64,000 bases of DNA from Mojavia pulchra JT2-VF2 (GCA_019359325.1 JAHHHN010000006.1:124001-188000); one strand, 5' to 3'; shown: positions 38,923 through 49,393, counted from the stretch's first letter. A program made the numbers and translations. Notes: a model not told the origin generated them from the sequence alone.

Positions 38923-39411
38923 ATGTAAAGGTAACATCCAACTCACCGAAACATTACCCAGCAGTCATTGCAAGGACTTTTTTTTTGCGCGTAGCGTTAC
39001 CGCAGGCTAACGTGAGTTGGATGCATTATGATTTTGACCTCTCTCCAAACCTCTCTCCTGCGAAAAGCTACGGTGTACACACATCTCTGTACTAAACCGA
39101 AATCATTGTAGATCCGTCATTATCCTCCGATAAATTGGAGGACTTTGAGGGATTTTAGCCCCCCTTTAAAAGGGGGGTTGGGGGGATCAAAAGGCTGTGG
39201 GGCAACTTTCAAAGACTTGTGTGTACACCGTAGCCTGCGAAAAGAGGGAGGTTGGGTGGGAGAGGTTTGTCGAATTCACGTCAGGCTATAACCCGATTTC
39301 AAGTTGTGGAGGAATAAGAAATTTTTTCATTACTCAATTCCCTGACTTTAATTTATGAGCTACTATTCAGCACTAATACCAATATCTATGAATCAGGAGT
39401 TATAGCAAAAT
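38923..39411. other. Spacer with nested palindromic repeats
   Basis: About 490 bases. A palindrome of the type AACCTCTCTC...GAGGGAGGTT has been split by a 168-bp inverted-repeat element (39067-39234). No gene. Confidence 0.6.
39067..39234. mobile_element. 168-bp MITE with 17-bp terminal repeats and 9-bp target duplication
   Basis: The ends GCTACGGTGTACACACA (39067-39083) and TGTGTGTACACCGTAGC (39218-39234) are perfect complements. CTGCGAAAA flanks both sides (39058-39066 and 39235-39243), so a 9-bp target duplication is present. There is no coding capacity, which fits a non-autonomous element moved by a transposase encoded elsewhere. The interior includes a C-run/G-run palindrome near 39163-39200. 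Confidence 0.85.
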
Positions 39412-40494
39412 ATGCCAACAATATTAGTTACCGGAGGAGCCGGATTTATTGGTGCTAACTTTATCCTCCTTGCTAGACAAGCAGAATGGGCAAATGTAGT
39501 TAATCTAGATAAATTAACTTACGCTAGTAACCTACAAACTTTAGCAGACTTACAAAACGATCCTAACTATCACTTTATTCAAGGCGATATTGGCAATGTA
39601 GAGTTAGTAAGTTATTTATTGAAACAGTATCAGCCAGATGCGATTATTAATTTTGCAGCCGAAAGTCATGTAGATCGTTCAATACTTAGCCCTCAAGACT
39701 TTATCCAAACTAATGTAGTGGGAACGTTTCAACTACTAGAAGCAAGCAGAATTTACTGGCAAAAATTATCATCGCCAAAACAACAGCAATTTCGCTTTTT
39801 GCATGTGTCTACAGATGAAGTCTACGGCTCACTAAAAACACAAGATCCAGCTTTTCGGGAAGATACTCCCTATGCACCCAATAGTCCCTACGCAGCATCG
39901 AAGGCTGCATCCGACCATTTTGTACGAGCCTATTACCATACCTATGGATTACCTACTTTAACAACTAATTGCTCAAACAACTATGGGCCTCGTCAGTTTC
40001 CTGAAAAATTAATTCCATTAACTATCCTCAATGCTTTAGATCATAAATCGTTACCTATATATGGGGATGGACAAAATATTCGAGACTGGCTTTATGTGAC
40101 CGACCACTGCGAGGCTATCTATCTTGTTCTTAATCAAGGAAAAGTTGGTGAAACTTATAATATAGGCGGTCTTAATGAACAAACTAATTTGACAGTTGTT
40201 GAAAAAATTTGTGCTATCCTTGACGACTTAGCACCGAAACCTGATTACAGCTATTCTTCTTTGATTACTTTTGTGAAAGACCGCCCTGGTCATGACCGAA
40301 GATATGCAATTGATTGTAGTAAAATCAACCGTGATTTAGGTTGGCAACCTGAAGAAAACTTTGAAAGTGGTTTGCTGAAAACGGTTCAGTGGTATCTTAG
40401 TAACTCTGCCTGGGTAAACGAAGTGCGCTCAGGTGCTTACCAAAACTGGCTTAAACAAAATTATGAAAACAGAAAAGCTGAAACTTCCAGCTAA
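39412..40494 (+). CDS. rfbB: dTDP-glucose 4,6-dehydratase
   Basis: A 360-residue enzyme of the dTDP-rhamnose pathway that converts dTDP-glucose to the 4-keto-6-deoxy sugar. It has the Rossmann motif [42 protein letters not shown], catalytic [15 protein letters not shown] and [18 protein letters not shown], all signatures of RfbB. The first of four consecutive rfb genes on the plus strand. AGGAG lies 12 bases before the ATG. Confidence 0.97.
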   Translation: MPTILVTGGAGFIGANFILLARQAEWANVVNLDKLTYASNLQTLADLQNDPNYHFIQGDIGNVELVSYLLKQYQPDAIINFAAESHVDRSILSPQDFIQTNVVGTFQLLEASRIYWQKLSSPKQQQFRFLHVSTDEVYGSLKTQDPAFREDTPYAPNSPYAASKAASDHFVRAYYHTYGLPTLTTNCSNNYGPRQFPEKLIPLTILNALDHKSLPIYGDGQNIRDWLYVTDHCEAIYLVLNQGKVGETYNIGGLNEQTNLTVVEKICAILDDLAPKPDYSYSSLITFVKDRPGHDRRYAIDCSKINRDLGWQPEENFESGLLKTVQWYLSNSAWVNEVRSGAYQNWLKQNYENRKAETSS

Positions 40495-40528
40495 TAGTAA
40501 TTTCTGTGTTTATGTATAAGGATGCAAA

Positions 40529-41461
40529 ATGAAAGGTATTATTCTAGCTGGCGGTTCTGGTACACGTCTGTACCCTATAACTTATGCTATTAGTAAACAA
40601 TTAATGCCTGTTTACGATAAGCCGATGATTTACTATCCCTTGTCTGTACTGATGCTCGCAGGCATTCGGGAAATTTTAATTATTTCGACTCCTAATGATT
40701 TGCCATTATTTCAGCAACTTTTAAAAGATGGTAGCCAGTGGGGTTTGCAGTTTAGTTATATTGAGCAGCCGAAGCCAGAAGGGTTAGCACAAGCTTTTAT
40801 ATTAGGTAAAGATTTTATTGCTAACGAACCAGTATGCTTAATATTAGGTGATAACATTTTTTATGGGCATGGTTTGACAGAAGTCTTGGCTCGCTCTGCC
40901 ACACTTACAGAAGGCGGATTAGTATTTGGTTATCAAGTGAAAGATCCAAGCCAATATGGAGTAATTGAATTTGATGAATCTGGACGGCTAATTAGTATAG
41001 AAGAAAAGCCTTTAATTCCTAAATCTAAATATGCTATTCCTGGCATATATTTTTATGATTCGCAAGTAGTAGAAATTGCTTCTAGTTTGAAACCTTCTGC
41101 TCGTAATGAGCTAGAAATTACAGATGTAAATTTAGCTTATTTGAGGCTAGGTCAATTGCAAGTAGAACTTTTAGGTAGAGGATACGCGTGGTTGGATACT
41201 GGTACTCATGAATCTCTACATCAGGCAAGTAATTTTATTCAAACTTTAGAAGAGCGGCAAGGTCTAAAAATAGCCTGTATTGAAGAAATTGCTTACCTTC
41301 AAGGATATATTGATTTCTCCCAACTTCGTCGGTTAGCTGAATCTATGGCTAAGAGTAGCTATGGTCGTTACCTCATGACAATTATAGAAAATGAGCAAAG
41401 CTCTGCAACCATAGAACATAAAAATGGGCAAGAATATTCTATTTTGACTAACTTTCATTAG
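40529..41461 (+). CDS. rfbA: Glucose-1-phosphate thymidylyltransferase
   Basis: A 310-residue nucleotidyltransferase that makes dTDP-glucose from glucose-1-phosphate and dTTP. Signature [20 protein letters not shown] at the N-terminus, [11 protein letters not shown] in the middle, and [14 protein letters not shown] near the end. The family is the feedback target of dTDP-rhamnose. It lies 34 bases after rfbB. Confidence 0.97.
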   Translation: MKGIILAGGSGTRLYPITYAISKQLMPVYDKPMIYYPLSVLMLAGIREILIISTPNDLPLFQQLLKDGSQWGLQFSYIEQPKPEGLAQAFILGKDFIANEPVCLILGDNIFYGHGLTEVLARSATLTEGGLVFGYQVKDPSQYGVIEFDESGRLISIEEKPLIPKSKYAIPGIYFYDSQVVEIASSLKPSARNELEITDVNLAYLRLGQLQVELLGRGYAWLDTGTHESLHQASNFIQTLEERQGLKIACIEEIAYLQGYIDFSQLRRLAESMAKSSYGRYLMTIIENEQSSATIEHKNGQEYSILTNFH

Positions 41462-41594
41462 GTTAAAATTCATTGGTACAATCAACACTAAAAGCTGAAC
41501 CAGGCTTTACATAAATTTGTGTATTTAACATTTTTTGTCAATGAAATGCACTTTAATTGAGCAAAAAATTTTGTATTTAATTAAGGGTAAAGCG

Positions 41595-42140
41595 ATGCAG
41601 GTTACACAAACAGAAATTCCTGATTTATTAGTGATTGAGCCGCAGGTATATGGAGACGATCGCGGTTTCTTTTATGAAAGCTATAACGAAAAGCTTTTGC
41701 TAGAAAAAACAGGAATTACTGAGCATTTTGTACAAGACAATCATTCGCGTTCTGCTAAGAACATCTTGCGTGGCTTGCATTATCAAATTCAGCAGCCTCA
41801 AGGAAAACTAGTGAGGGTGGTAGTAGGTTCAGTATTTGATGTGGCTGTGGATCTGAGAAAAAGCTCCAATACTTTCGGTCAATGGATTGGGACATATCTA
41901 ACAGCCGAAAATAAACGGCAGCTTTGGATACCTAAAGGTTTTGCTCATGGTTTTGTGGTGCTTTCCGAATATGCTGAGTTTTTGTATAAAACTACGAACT
42001 ACTATGCACCCCAGTATGAACGTACTGTGATTTGGAACGACCCGGATCTAGCGATCGCCTGGCCAATTCAAGAAGAACCAATCTTATCTGCTAAAGATAA
42101 ATCTGGAAAGTTGCTGCGAGATGCAGAGGTATATGCATGA
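41595..42140 (+). CDS. rfbC: dTDP-4-dehydrorhamnose 3,5-epimerase
   Basis: A 181-residue cupin-fold enzyme. Motifs: DDRGFFYESYNEK, VQDNHSRSAKNILRGLHYQ (catalytic histidine region) and IPKGFAHGFVVLSE. An open frame extends 20 codons upstream to 41535, but the ATG at 41595 (MQVTQTEIPDLLVIEP) gives the family length and has a purine-rich GGGTAAAG upstream. Its TGA overlaps the start of rfbD. Confidence 0.96.
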   Translation: MQVTQTEIPDLLVIEPQVYGDDRGFFYESYNEKLLLEKTGITEHFVQDNHSRSAKNILRGLHYQIQQPQGKLVRVVVGSVFDVAVDLRKSSNTFGQWIGTYLTAENKRQLWIPKGFAHGFVVLSEYAEFLYKTTNYYAPQYERTVIWNDPDLAIAWPIQEEPILSAKDKSGKLLRDAEVYA

Positions 42141-43039
42141 ACATCCTACTGACAGGTGTAACTGGGCAAGTGGGTTGGGAATTACAACGCACTTTAATGA
42201 CTATAGGTAAAGTAATTCCTGTAGGACGCAGCGCTAGTAAGGCAACTTTACAGATGGATTTGTCTCGGACAGACAGCATTCGCCGCACAATTAGAGAAGT
42301 AAAACCCGATTTAATTGTCAACCCTGCCGCTTACACGGCGGTAGATAAAGCAGAGTCTGAGCCAGAATTAGCAATGGCAATTAACGGTATTGCCCCAGGT
42401 GCGATCGCTGAGGAAGCAAAAAAAATAGGTGCAGCTATCATTCACTATTCAACAGATTATGTATTCGATGGTGCTAAACAAACTGCATACACTGAGCAAG
42501 ATCAGCCTCATCCACAAAATACCTACGGTCAAACAAAACTAGCTGGTGAACAGGCGATCGCGGCTGTAGGCGTACCGCATTTAATTTTACGCACCAGTTG
42601 GATTTATGGTCTGCGAGGTAAAAATTTTTTACTCACTATGTTGAAGCTAGCTCAGGAACGTGAAGAAATCAAAGTTGTTGATGACCAAATTGGCGCACCT
42701 ACTTGGAGTCGCATGATTGCCGAAGTGACAGCACAAATTTTGTCTCAATCTCCACATCATATATATGAGTTTCTTAATACTCAGGGCGGAATTTATCACT
42801 TAACAGCAAGCGGAAAGACTAGCTGGTATGGATTTGCCAAAGCAATTTTTGCGAATGATGTTAAGCATAGTGAGCGTAGAATGCAGAGGTTGATCGCAAT
42901 TACCAGCCAAGAATATCCAACAGCAGCAAGTAGGCCAGCTTATTCTTTATTAGACAGTCAGAAGTTAACTAATAAATTTGGGCTGCTTCTACCAGATTGG
43001 CAAAAGAGTTTAGAGTTAGTTTTAGCTCCCAATGATTAG
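42137..43039 (+). CDS. rfbD: dTDP-4-dehydrorhamnose reductase
   Basis: A 300-residue SDR enzyme that makes dTDP-L-rhamnose. NADPH site LLTGVTGQVGWELQ, the STDYVFDGAKQTAYTE motif, catalytic YGQTKLAGEQA. It starts at an ATGA overlap with rfbC, indicating translational coupling. It is convergent with the CapI-type epimerase gene. Confidence 0.96.
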   Translation: MNILLTGVTGQVGWELQRTLMTIGKVIPVGRSASKATLQMDLSRTDSIRRTIREVKPDLIVNPAAYTAVDKAESEPELAMAINGIAPGAIAEEAKKIGAAIIHYSTDYVFDGAKQTAYTEQDQPHPQNTYGQTKLAGEQAIAAVGVPHLILRTSWIYGLRGKNFLLTMLKLAQEREEIKVVDDQIGAPTWSRMIAEVTAQILSQSPHHIYEFLNTQGGIYHLTASGKTSWYGFAKAIFANDVKHSERRMQRLIAITSQEYPTAASRPAYSLLDSQKLTNKFGLLLPDWQKSLELVLAPND

Positions 43040-43064
43040 AGGTAATCAGCTTGCAGCTTTATCG

Positions 43065-44075
43065 TCAGATTTTGTAGTAAGAACGATACCAAGATACAAA
43101 GTTCTGAATTCCTACTTCAATAGGTGTGCTGGGCTTAAAACCAACATCCCGAACTAAATCATCCACATCTGCGTAAGTTTCAAGAACATCACCAGGTTGA
43201 AGCGGGAGCAGATTTTTTTGTGCCTTCATTCCCAGGCAATCTTCTAACACTTCAATAAAGTGTGTTAGTTCTACAGGTTGATTGTTACCAATATTATAAA
43301 TCCGGTAAGGAGCATTACTAGTTCCAGGGTCGGGAAGCGCACTCGACCAGTTAAGATTTGGTTGAGGAATCTTGTCTAAAGCTTTGATTACTCCCTCGAT
43401 AATATCACTAATATATGTAAAATCTCGTTTCATCTTGCCGTAATTAAATACATCAATAGGTTTCCCTGATAATATAGATTTCGTAAAGGTAAATAATGCC
43501 ATGTCAGGTCGTCCCCAAGGGCCATAGACCGTAAAAAAGCGCAATCCAGTAGTAGGTAATCTATATAAATGGCTATAAGTATGTGCCATTAACTCATTAG
43601 CTTTTTTAGTAGCAGCATATAAACTCAAGGGATGGTCTACATTGTCATGGACGGAGAAAGGTATTTTGGTATTTGCACCATAAACTGAGCTAGAAGAAGC
43701 AAAGACTAAATGCTTAATTGCTGAATGGCGGCAAGCCTCTAAAATATTGATGAATCCTACTACGTTGCTATCAACATAAACATAAGGATTTTGCAAAGAA
43801 TATCGCACGCCTGCTTGGGCTGCCATATGCAAGACCCCATCAAATTCGTGTTGATTAAAAATTTTAAATATTTTCTCTCGGTTTTCTAAATCTACTTGAT
43901 AAAAAATAAAATTACTTTTTTCTTGCAGTAAAGCTAAACGGTCTTTTTTAAGAGTAACGTCGTAATAATTGTTGAGGTTATCCAAACCAACAACTTCATC
44001 ACCCCTATTCAATAAATTCTGACTCAAATGAAAGCCAATAAAACCCGCAGCACCTGTGACTAAGACTTTAGCCAT
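43065..44075 (-). CDS. UDP-glucuronate 4-epimerase-like (CapI type)
   Basis: A 336-residue SDR epimerase. It has [13 protein letters not shown], the [18 protein letters not shown] loop characteristic of CapI/LpsL/GAE proteins, SSSSVYG, catalytic [15 protein letters not shown] and [17 protein letters not shown]. It would interconvert UDP-glucuronate and UDP-galacturonate, adding an acidic sugar to the polymer. The close GalE family is less likely because of the NNYYDVxLKxxRL loop. The UDP-glucose dehydrogenase that makes its substrate is not in the window. Confidence 0.9.
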   Translation of the reverse strand: MAKVLVTGAAGFIGFHLSQNLLNRGDEVVGLDNLNNYYDVTLKKDRLALLQEKSNFIFYQVDLENREKIFKIFNQHEFDGVLHMAAQAGVRYSLQNPYVYVDSNVVGFINILEACRHSAIKHLVFASSSSVYGANTKIPFSVHDNVDHPLSLYAATKKANELMAHTYSHLYRLPTTGLRFFTVYGPWGRPDMALFTFTKSILSGKPIDVFNYGKMKRDFTYISDIIEGVIKALDKIPQPNLNWSSALPDPGTSNAPYRIYNIGNNQPVELTHFIEVLEDCLGMKAQKNLLPLQPGDVLETYADVDDLVRDVGFKPSTPIEVGIQNFVSWYRSYYKI

Positions 44076-44519
44076 ATCTTCTCCGTAATAAGTTAATAAA
44101 GTTTATGCTGGCCAAAAATAGAATTGAGCCATATCTAAAATATTCAATAAAGAAGGTATGGCTAAAATTATTTTGGATTAAGAATAAAATTCACATCCTT
44201 TATACTCTGCCTGCATGAACAAAAGCAAAATTTTTTCCAGTGCTAATATCCATATAAGCTTGAGCGCTGACCGTCAATTATATTCCATACTCCAGCTGAA
44301 CTTTATAAATATCCCCAGTAGACTCATGCAAAAACGGCTAAATTCTGAATGGCTGTAATTCTTTTATAATGTTGACATCTCTACTATTAAGGGATAACGC
44401 CTTAATAGACCTTTTACATAAGCCTGTGTTTTTTATATCGAACCACAGATGAACAAACACGGTAGCCTCTTAGGAGGCTACTTTATAAGTTTTAGTTTTC
44501 TTAAGTGCCATATAGTTAG
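44076..44519. other. Divergent spacer with a hairpin
   Basis: About 440 bases. GTAGCCTC-TTAG-GAGGCTAC at 44462-44481 forms a perfect 8-bp hairpin 38 bases before the ydcF-like start, with TTTATAAGTTTTAG after it; it may be a leader or terminator structure. No gene seen. Confidence 0.5.
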
Positions 44520-45086
44520 ATGAAACGCAGATTGAGATTAGTTTTGCTGATTTTAGCGATCGCGTTGGTTTGGGCTAGTATAATTCCTACTAAACTAGCG
44601 ATCGCCCTCTACCAAGCGCCAAGCCCACAAGCAATTTTTGTCTTGGGAGGAGATTTTGCTAGGATAGAGTTTGCTGCAAAATTTGGGCAATCTCATAATA
44701 ATTTAAATATTTGGGTTTCTGATGTCACCTCAAATCTGGAATTTAATCGTTTGATTTTCCACAAATTTGGTGTCCCGGATCAACGGTTGCGGTTGGATGG
44801 TCGAGCAACAGATACGGTGACTAATTTCACTACCTTGGCAGCAGATTTTGTGAAACAGAAATTAGAGCATATTTATTTGATTACATCGGATTATCATATG
44901 CGGCGGGCACGGGCGATCGCAACTATTGTTTTGGGTAGCCAAGGAATAGCAGTCACTCCAGTCGTAGTACCTTCACCACTAGATAAATCAGAATCTCTAG
45001 TACGAGCGTTGCGAGATTGTGGGCGATCAATTTTGTGGATTTTGAGCGGGCGGAGTGGTGCAAGTTATAACCAGCGTTTAAGGTGA
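44520..45086 (+). CDS. YdcF-family (DUF218) protein
   Basis: A 188-residue protein with an N-terminal membrane anchor (LVLLILAIALVWASIIPT) and a DUF218 domain: AIFVLGGDFARIEFA, a TDTVTNF segment, and LITSDYHMRRARAIA, the conserved substrate pocket. DUF218 proteins act in the periplasm; some affect envelope polysaccharides, but the reaction is not established. Its 3' end overlaps that of the convergent beta-helix gene by 9 bases. A decayed copy of its 5' end is at 47224-47319. Confidence 0.88.
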   Translation: MKRRLRLVLLILAIALVWASIIPTKLAIALYQAPSPQAIFVLGGDFARIEFAAKFGQSHNNLNIWVSDVTSNLEFNRLIFHKFGVPDQRLRLDGRATDTVTNFTTLAADFVKQKLEHIYLITSDYHMRRARAIATIVLGSQGIAVTPVVVPSPLDKSESLVRALRDCGRSILWILSGRSGASYNQRLR

Positions 45087-47180
45087 TTTGGTGAAATTTT
45101 TAAACCCCAATTTAAATGCAGGAGAATTCAGTTTCAACCGAAAGTCATCGCGATCGGGAGCAACAAAGAATGGGTTAGCAATGAGAGAATTTTTATCCCT
45201 GCCTTTTTTCTGCCATTCTTGCCAGGACAGTTTACCAAAGCGAATATTACCCTTCCCTCTATACCAATAAAGATTACGGTCTAATACATAATTAGAATCA
45301 TCCCAACTACCTTGGCTATCCAGAAGTTGTCCCTGATTCCAGTAAATAATATTACCTACAAAAGTAAAACTTAAATGACCTTCTGGTCTTGATCTGCGAA
45401 TTTGTGCAAATCTACCAAAAGCAAAAATATTATTACGAATTGAGTTGTCTTTACCGTAGTGTAGGTGAAATCCTGCGTCTCTAGTACGGTAAACCAAATT
45501 ATTTTCTACTAAAATTTGCGAACTACCTTCATCTAAATAAATACCCCAAGCTCCAAATCTGTAAGCATCAATATCATGAATAATATTGCTACGAATTATT
45601 GTTCCTGGTTGCACACCTAACGTATAAATTCCACCTTTATCATTTAACAAAGGGCCATCACCATTTGAGAGCCGACCGATATGATGAATATGATTAAGCT
45701 CAATAATATTGTTTTTAGTCGGGCTAGCTTGATAACCCCAAGTCCAGCCAACTGAAATTCCTGTGTAGTAAAAATCATGAATGTGATTTCTACTGATTAA
45801 GTTATTCTGTGCATTCATTACTAAAATGCCTACTGCACTATGGAACATCTTGCCTCCATTGTGAATATGACAGTTAATAATTTTAATTCCATCAACTCCT
45901 TGAGTAACTTTAATGCCTCCAGCCCCTAAATCAGAAAGTTGGCAATTAATTAATGAATTATTTGCACAGCCGTTAGCAAACTCAATGCCGTAATTACTGA
46001 CATTCGTAATCTGACAGTTTTGCCAAGTGCAGTATCTTACTCCTTGACTATAAATTGAACCAGGAACGCCTTCTGCTGCCTGGCCAAAACCTACCATATA
46101 AGAATTGTTGGCATAGTACCACTCTGCATGGGCAAATGTCAGATTTTGAAATGATAGATATTCTATGAATTTGCTATTTTCAAGGCTACCTTGGAGGTCA
46201 ACCAAACGAGACAGACGAGGAACAATTGCCTCTACTCTGGCCATATTTTCTCCAGGTAAAGGCATGTAATAAAGTTTGCCTGATTTCCTATCTAAATACC
46301 ATTCACCAGGATTTTCTAAAACTTCTAAAGCGTTTTCCAAGTAATAAATTGAGGCAGCAGAAGACTGGGAATTACCAGGCTCCATGCTATGAAGACTGGG
46401 GCTAGCAAAGGCGACTATTCTTTGGTTTTCGTCGAAACCGGCAACTGCTAGTCGAGACTCCACCCATCGAGTCATAACTACTATCTCAGCGTTGTTAATG
46501 GTACTCCAATTTTTGAGATCGCCCTGACGATACTTAAACCGTGATTGCCCTGGAGCCACGGGGGAGTTGGGGGTAGCATCCGGTACTTCTGCAACTGGCA
46601 AGTAGCCCTTTTTAGGGTAACGGGCACGAGTTCGCCGTTGGTTTCCCACCCAAAGTTGTCGAAAGAACCATTCACCCTGGCGAACTTGAGGAATTTCCAG
46701 CATCCATAATCGTTTACCATTGATTACTACCTGTTGCCATCCCCGAAGACGCTGACCACCACTGATTATTGGTTTCTCATTTTGATAGGCTGTGTAAGTA
46801 ATCGGACAATTTTGCGTACCAGAATCTTCTGGGGTGAATACTAATGGTTGGGCTAAAAAATATGTACCCCCCCTAATGAAAACAGTAACGGGTTGTTTCA
46901 GGATACCGCCTTGTTGACGCTTGAGTTCACTAATAGCATTGCGTGCTCGTTCCAGGGTTGCAAATGGCCCATCAGTTTGAGTTTTATTCCGATTTGCCAG
47001 TTTTCCTGTCCAAGCATCATTGCCATCAGGGGCAACATAAAAAATAGTAGATTTTATGCTATTAGATTTATTTGCAAAAACTGGTTGCTGCTGAAGTTTA
47101 GTGAATATAGAGCTAATAAATAAAGGAGAAGCAGTTAACCAACCCAATCCCATCCAAGCGAGAAAAGAGCGGCGATCCAT
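45078..47180 (-). CDS. Tat-exported right-handed beta-helix protein, GH141-like
   Basis: A protein of about 700 residues with a twin-arginine signal (MDRRSFLAWMGLGWL) and a long parallel beta-helix domain with many NxI/NxxIxxN turns (about 370-620). The N-terminal part, FYVAPDGNDAWTGK, GPFATLERARNAISEL, VTVFIRGGTYFLAQPLVF, then WYLDRKSGKLYYMPLPGE, resembles GH141-type glycosidases, some of which are alpha-L-fucosidases or xylanases. A polysaccharide lyase or epimerase is the alternative. The frame opens 11 codons earlier, but the ATG at 47180 begins the Tat signal. It is the last gene of the glycosyltransferase block. Confidence 0.82.
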   Translation of the reverse strand: MDRRSFLAWMGLGWLTASPLFISSIFTKLQQQPVFANKSNSIKSTIFYVAPDGNDAWTGKLANRNKTQTDGPFATLERARNAISELKRQQGGILKQPVTVFIRGGTYFLAQPLVFTPEDSGTQNCPITYTAYQNEKPIISGGQRLRGWQQVVINGKRLWMLEIPQVRQGEWFFRQLWVGNQRRTRARYPKKGYLPVAEVPDATPNSPVAPGQSRFKYRQGDLKNWSTINNAEIVVMTRWVESRLAVAGFDENQRIVAFASPSLHSMEPGNSQSSAASIYYLENALEVLENPGEWYLDRKSGKLYYMPLPGENMARVEAIVPRLSRLVDLQGSLENSKFIEYLSFQNLTFAHAEWYYANNSYMVGFGQAAEGVPGSIYSQGVRYCTWQNCQITNVSNYGIEFANGCANNSLINCQLSDLGAGGIKVTQGVDGIKIINCHIHNGGKMFHSAVGILVMNAQNNLISRNHIHDFYYTGISVGWTWGYQASPTKNNIIELNHIHHIGRLSNGDGPLLNDKGGIYTLGVQPGTIIRSNIIHDIDAYRFGAWGIYLDEGSSQILVENNLVYRTRDAGFHLHYGKDNSIRNNIFAFGRFAQIRRSRPEGHLSFTFVGNIIYWNQGQLLDSQGSWDDSNYVLDRNLYWYRGKGNIRFGKLSWQEWQKKGRDKNSLIANPFFVAPDRDDFRLKLNSPAFKLGFKNFTKSP

Positions 47181-47223
47181 ATTTATTTTCTTTGATAAAA
47201 AATAATTGAACAATGTAATATAA

Positions 47224-47319
47224 ATATGGCTGATTTTGGCGATCGCTTTTGTATTAGCTAATATTATTCCTGCTAAAGTTTGGCGAAAATTTGTAGCGAT
47301 CGCCCTAAGTAATTTATAA
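47224..47319 (+). pseudogene. Decayed 5' fragment of a ydcF-like gene
   Basis: Thirty-two codons without a start read WLILAIAFVLANIIPAKVW and end AIALSNL then TAA. This matches the membrane anchor of the YdcF protein at 44520 (LLILAIALVWASIIPTKL...AIAL), and the DNA identity is obvious, including two HIP1 sites. A short extra stretch lies in the middle. It sits between the beta-helix gene and a GT4 gene. Confidence 0.75.
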
Positions 47320-47351
47320 AATTAAGCAAAAATTGCAAAAATTATTGCAAC

Positions 47352-48602
47352 TTAAGAAGATATTGAAAATATTTCTTTAAACAATTTTTTATAAGCTTGA
47401 TTAGTTTGAGCAAAACTATACTTAGTTCTAGCTACTTCTGCGGCTCTAATTCCCATTTCAACGCATAACTCACGATTAGTTGCTGCAAATTGAATGGTAC
47501 GAACTAATCCTTCTATGTCACCTGGTTTAATTACCCAGCCTATGTTTTCTTCTCGAACAACTTCAGCTAATTCAGACCAATCATCTGCAACAGCAATAAT
47601 GGGTTTTCCAGCGGCCATTTGATTATACATCCGACTAGGTACAGAAACACCTGCCATGCCTGGAACGTATGAAATTAAAGCAACATCTCCAGCATTCAGC
47701 GAAACAGATTGTTCAGAACGAGGTCTAGCTGATAGAGGGATAATACTCATATTTTGCAAGTTTTGAGATTTAACATATTCTTCCAGCCATTTCTTTTTTG
47801 CGCCAAAGCCTACAACCACAAAATGAATATTACCGTCAACTTGGAGAATTGTGGCTACCTCTGCTAAGTCTTTGATACCATGAGTTTTCCCCATGTTACC
47901 TGCATACAGAACGACAAAGCGATCGGAACATCCTAACTCTTGTAATAATGGATTATTGTCGCGATCGTCAGGTCTAACTGTTTCGTGTTCGGCCCAATTA
48001 GGAATTAAATAAATTTTTGAACTTAAATTTTCTATACTACTATTATTAGATAATTTATCTTTAACTATCTTAGTCATATCTCTACCCAAGGTAATTATTT
48101 TACTTGCTTGGGTATATAATAAAACGCTTACTCTACGACCTATTTTAGCTAGCAATGAAGAAGAACTACATAATCCAGCAGCAACAAGGACTTCAGGATA
48201 AACGTCATGAATTAACAAGATAAATTGACAATTTTTCAGCCATTTTAAAATTAGCGCTACAAAAGGCAGCAAAGGTGGATTTGTAACAACTAAAATAACG
48301 TCTCCATGCTGACAAAGCTTCCACGATTTCCCTAAAATTGATATTGATTGGGTGACTAAATTAACTAAGCGTCCCCAGAAAATATCTTTATTAAATAAAG
48401 TACTTTGACAACGAAATATTTCAACACCATCTTTAATTTCATAATTTTGATGATGTTCGCAATTTAAAAAATTTGTGGCTGGGCCCGTAATTACTTTAAC
48501 TTCATATTCTTCAGATAAGCCTTCAGCAATCTTTGTTAAAATATACCCAGTTGATGTCTGTTCTGGAAAGTATAACTCACTTAAAATCCAGATTCGTTGC
48601 AT
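47352..48602 (-). CDS. Glycosyltransferase family 4 (WcaI-like)
   Basis: A 416-residue GT-B enzyme starting IWILSELYFPEQTSTGYILTK, a known opening of the WcaI-like GT4 group. It also has VVLYAGNMGKTHGIKDL and PSRMYNQMAAGKPIIAVADD. It adds a sugar to the lipid-linked repeat unit; the sugar is not known. It is in the A+T-rich block, 44 bases downstream of a GT2 gene on the same strand. Confidence 0.9.
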   Translation of the reverse strand: MQRIWILSELYFPEQTSTGYILTKIAEGLSEEYEVKVITGPATNFLNCEHHQNYEIKDGVEIFRCQSTLFNKDIFWGRLVNLVTQSISILGKSWKLCQHGDVILVVTNPPLLPFVALILKWLKNCQFILLIHDVYPEVLVAAGLCSSSSLLAKIGRRVSVLLYTQASKIITLGRDMTKIVKDKLSNNSSIENLSSKIYLIPNWAEHETVRPDDRDNNPLLQELGCSDRFVVLYAGNMGKTHGIKDLAEVATILQVDGNIHFVVVGFGAKKKWLEEYVKSQNLQNMSIIPLSARPRSEQSVSLNAGDVALISYVPGMAGVSVPSRMYNQMAAGKPIIAVADDWSELAEVVREENIGWVIKPGDIEGLVRTIQFAATNRELCVEMGIRAAEVARTKYSFAQTNQAYKKLFKEIFSISS

Positions 48603-48645
48603 ATAAAAAACATTTTAAATAGTATATTTTTGTATTTTTAAATCT

Positions 48646-49383
48646 TCAAATATAATTTATTAATTTTTTATTTTTTAAAATTAGACTAATAACATTTTTA
48701 GCCAAAATCAATCGCCACTTTATCATTTGAGAAATTCCAGCATGGTTAAAAATTCCCCGGCCCGTGTTACTGGTATGCCTGCGGTGCTGTATTAGTGGTT
48801 CATTTATATAAAAAGCTTTGCCATAAATGCCATTAACTATGCCAATCCATATGTCATGCATTGGAGTATCATCTGGAAAAGGTAGAAAGAATTCCAGCAT
48901 TTCTCTTCTAAAAGCTAAAGTACAACCATGATGCTTACTTTTAATCCAGTTAGAAATAGGATTAGCAACAAATTCTCCACGAATTTCAAAAAAAGAATCG
49001 GCTGTTATCTTACCTTTTTCATCAATAATTTGTGCATCACTCAGTACTAATGTTACATCAGGATGTGCTTGAAACACCGCTAAAATTTTTTGCACTTTTC
49101 CTGCAAGCCAGATATCATCTTGGTCACTAAGAAATATAATATCGCCACTTGCACTATTTAACGATTTTTCAAATGTTTTTACTACACCTAAATTAATTTT
49201 ATTTTCTAATAAATTTATGCGTGAATCTTGAAATTTATTGATAACAGAAATAGTGCGGTCTACAGAAGCATCATTAACAATTACAACTTCATCAGCCGGC
49301 TGTAGCTGTTTTAAGATTGACTGTAATTGTTCCTCTAAATATTCTTGACCGTTATATACCGCCATGCATACTGAGACATTCAT
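48646..49383 (-). CDS. Glycosyltransferase family 2
   Basis: A 245-residue GT-A enzyme. It has VSVCMAVYNGQEYLEEQL at the start, the DXD-like region FLSDQDDIWLAGKV that binds metal and nucleotide, and HDIWIGIVNGIYGKAFYI. This build is common for rhamnosyltransferase-type GT2, in agreement with dTDP-rhamnose supply nearby, although the link is inferred. Ten bases separate it from wzy upstream. Confidence 0.9.
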   Translation of the reverse strand: MNVSVCMAVYNGQEYLEEQLQSILKQLQPADEVVIVNDASVDRTISVINKFQDSRINLLENKINLGVVKTFEKSLNSASGDIIFLSDQDDIWLAGKVQKILAVFQAHPDVTLVLSDAQIIDEKGKITADSFFEIRGEFVANPISNWIKSKHHGCTLAFRREMLEFFLPFPDDTPMHDIWIGIVNGIYGKAFYINEPLIQHRRHTSNTGRGIFNHAGISQMIKWRLILAKNVISLILKNKKLINYI

Positions 49384-49393
49384 AATTTAATTT

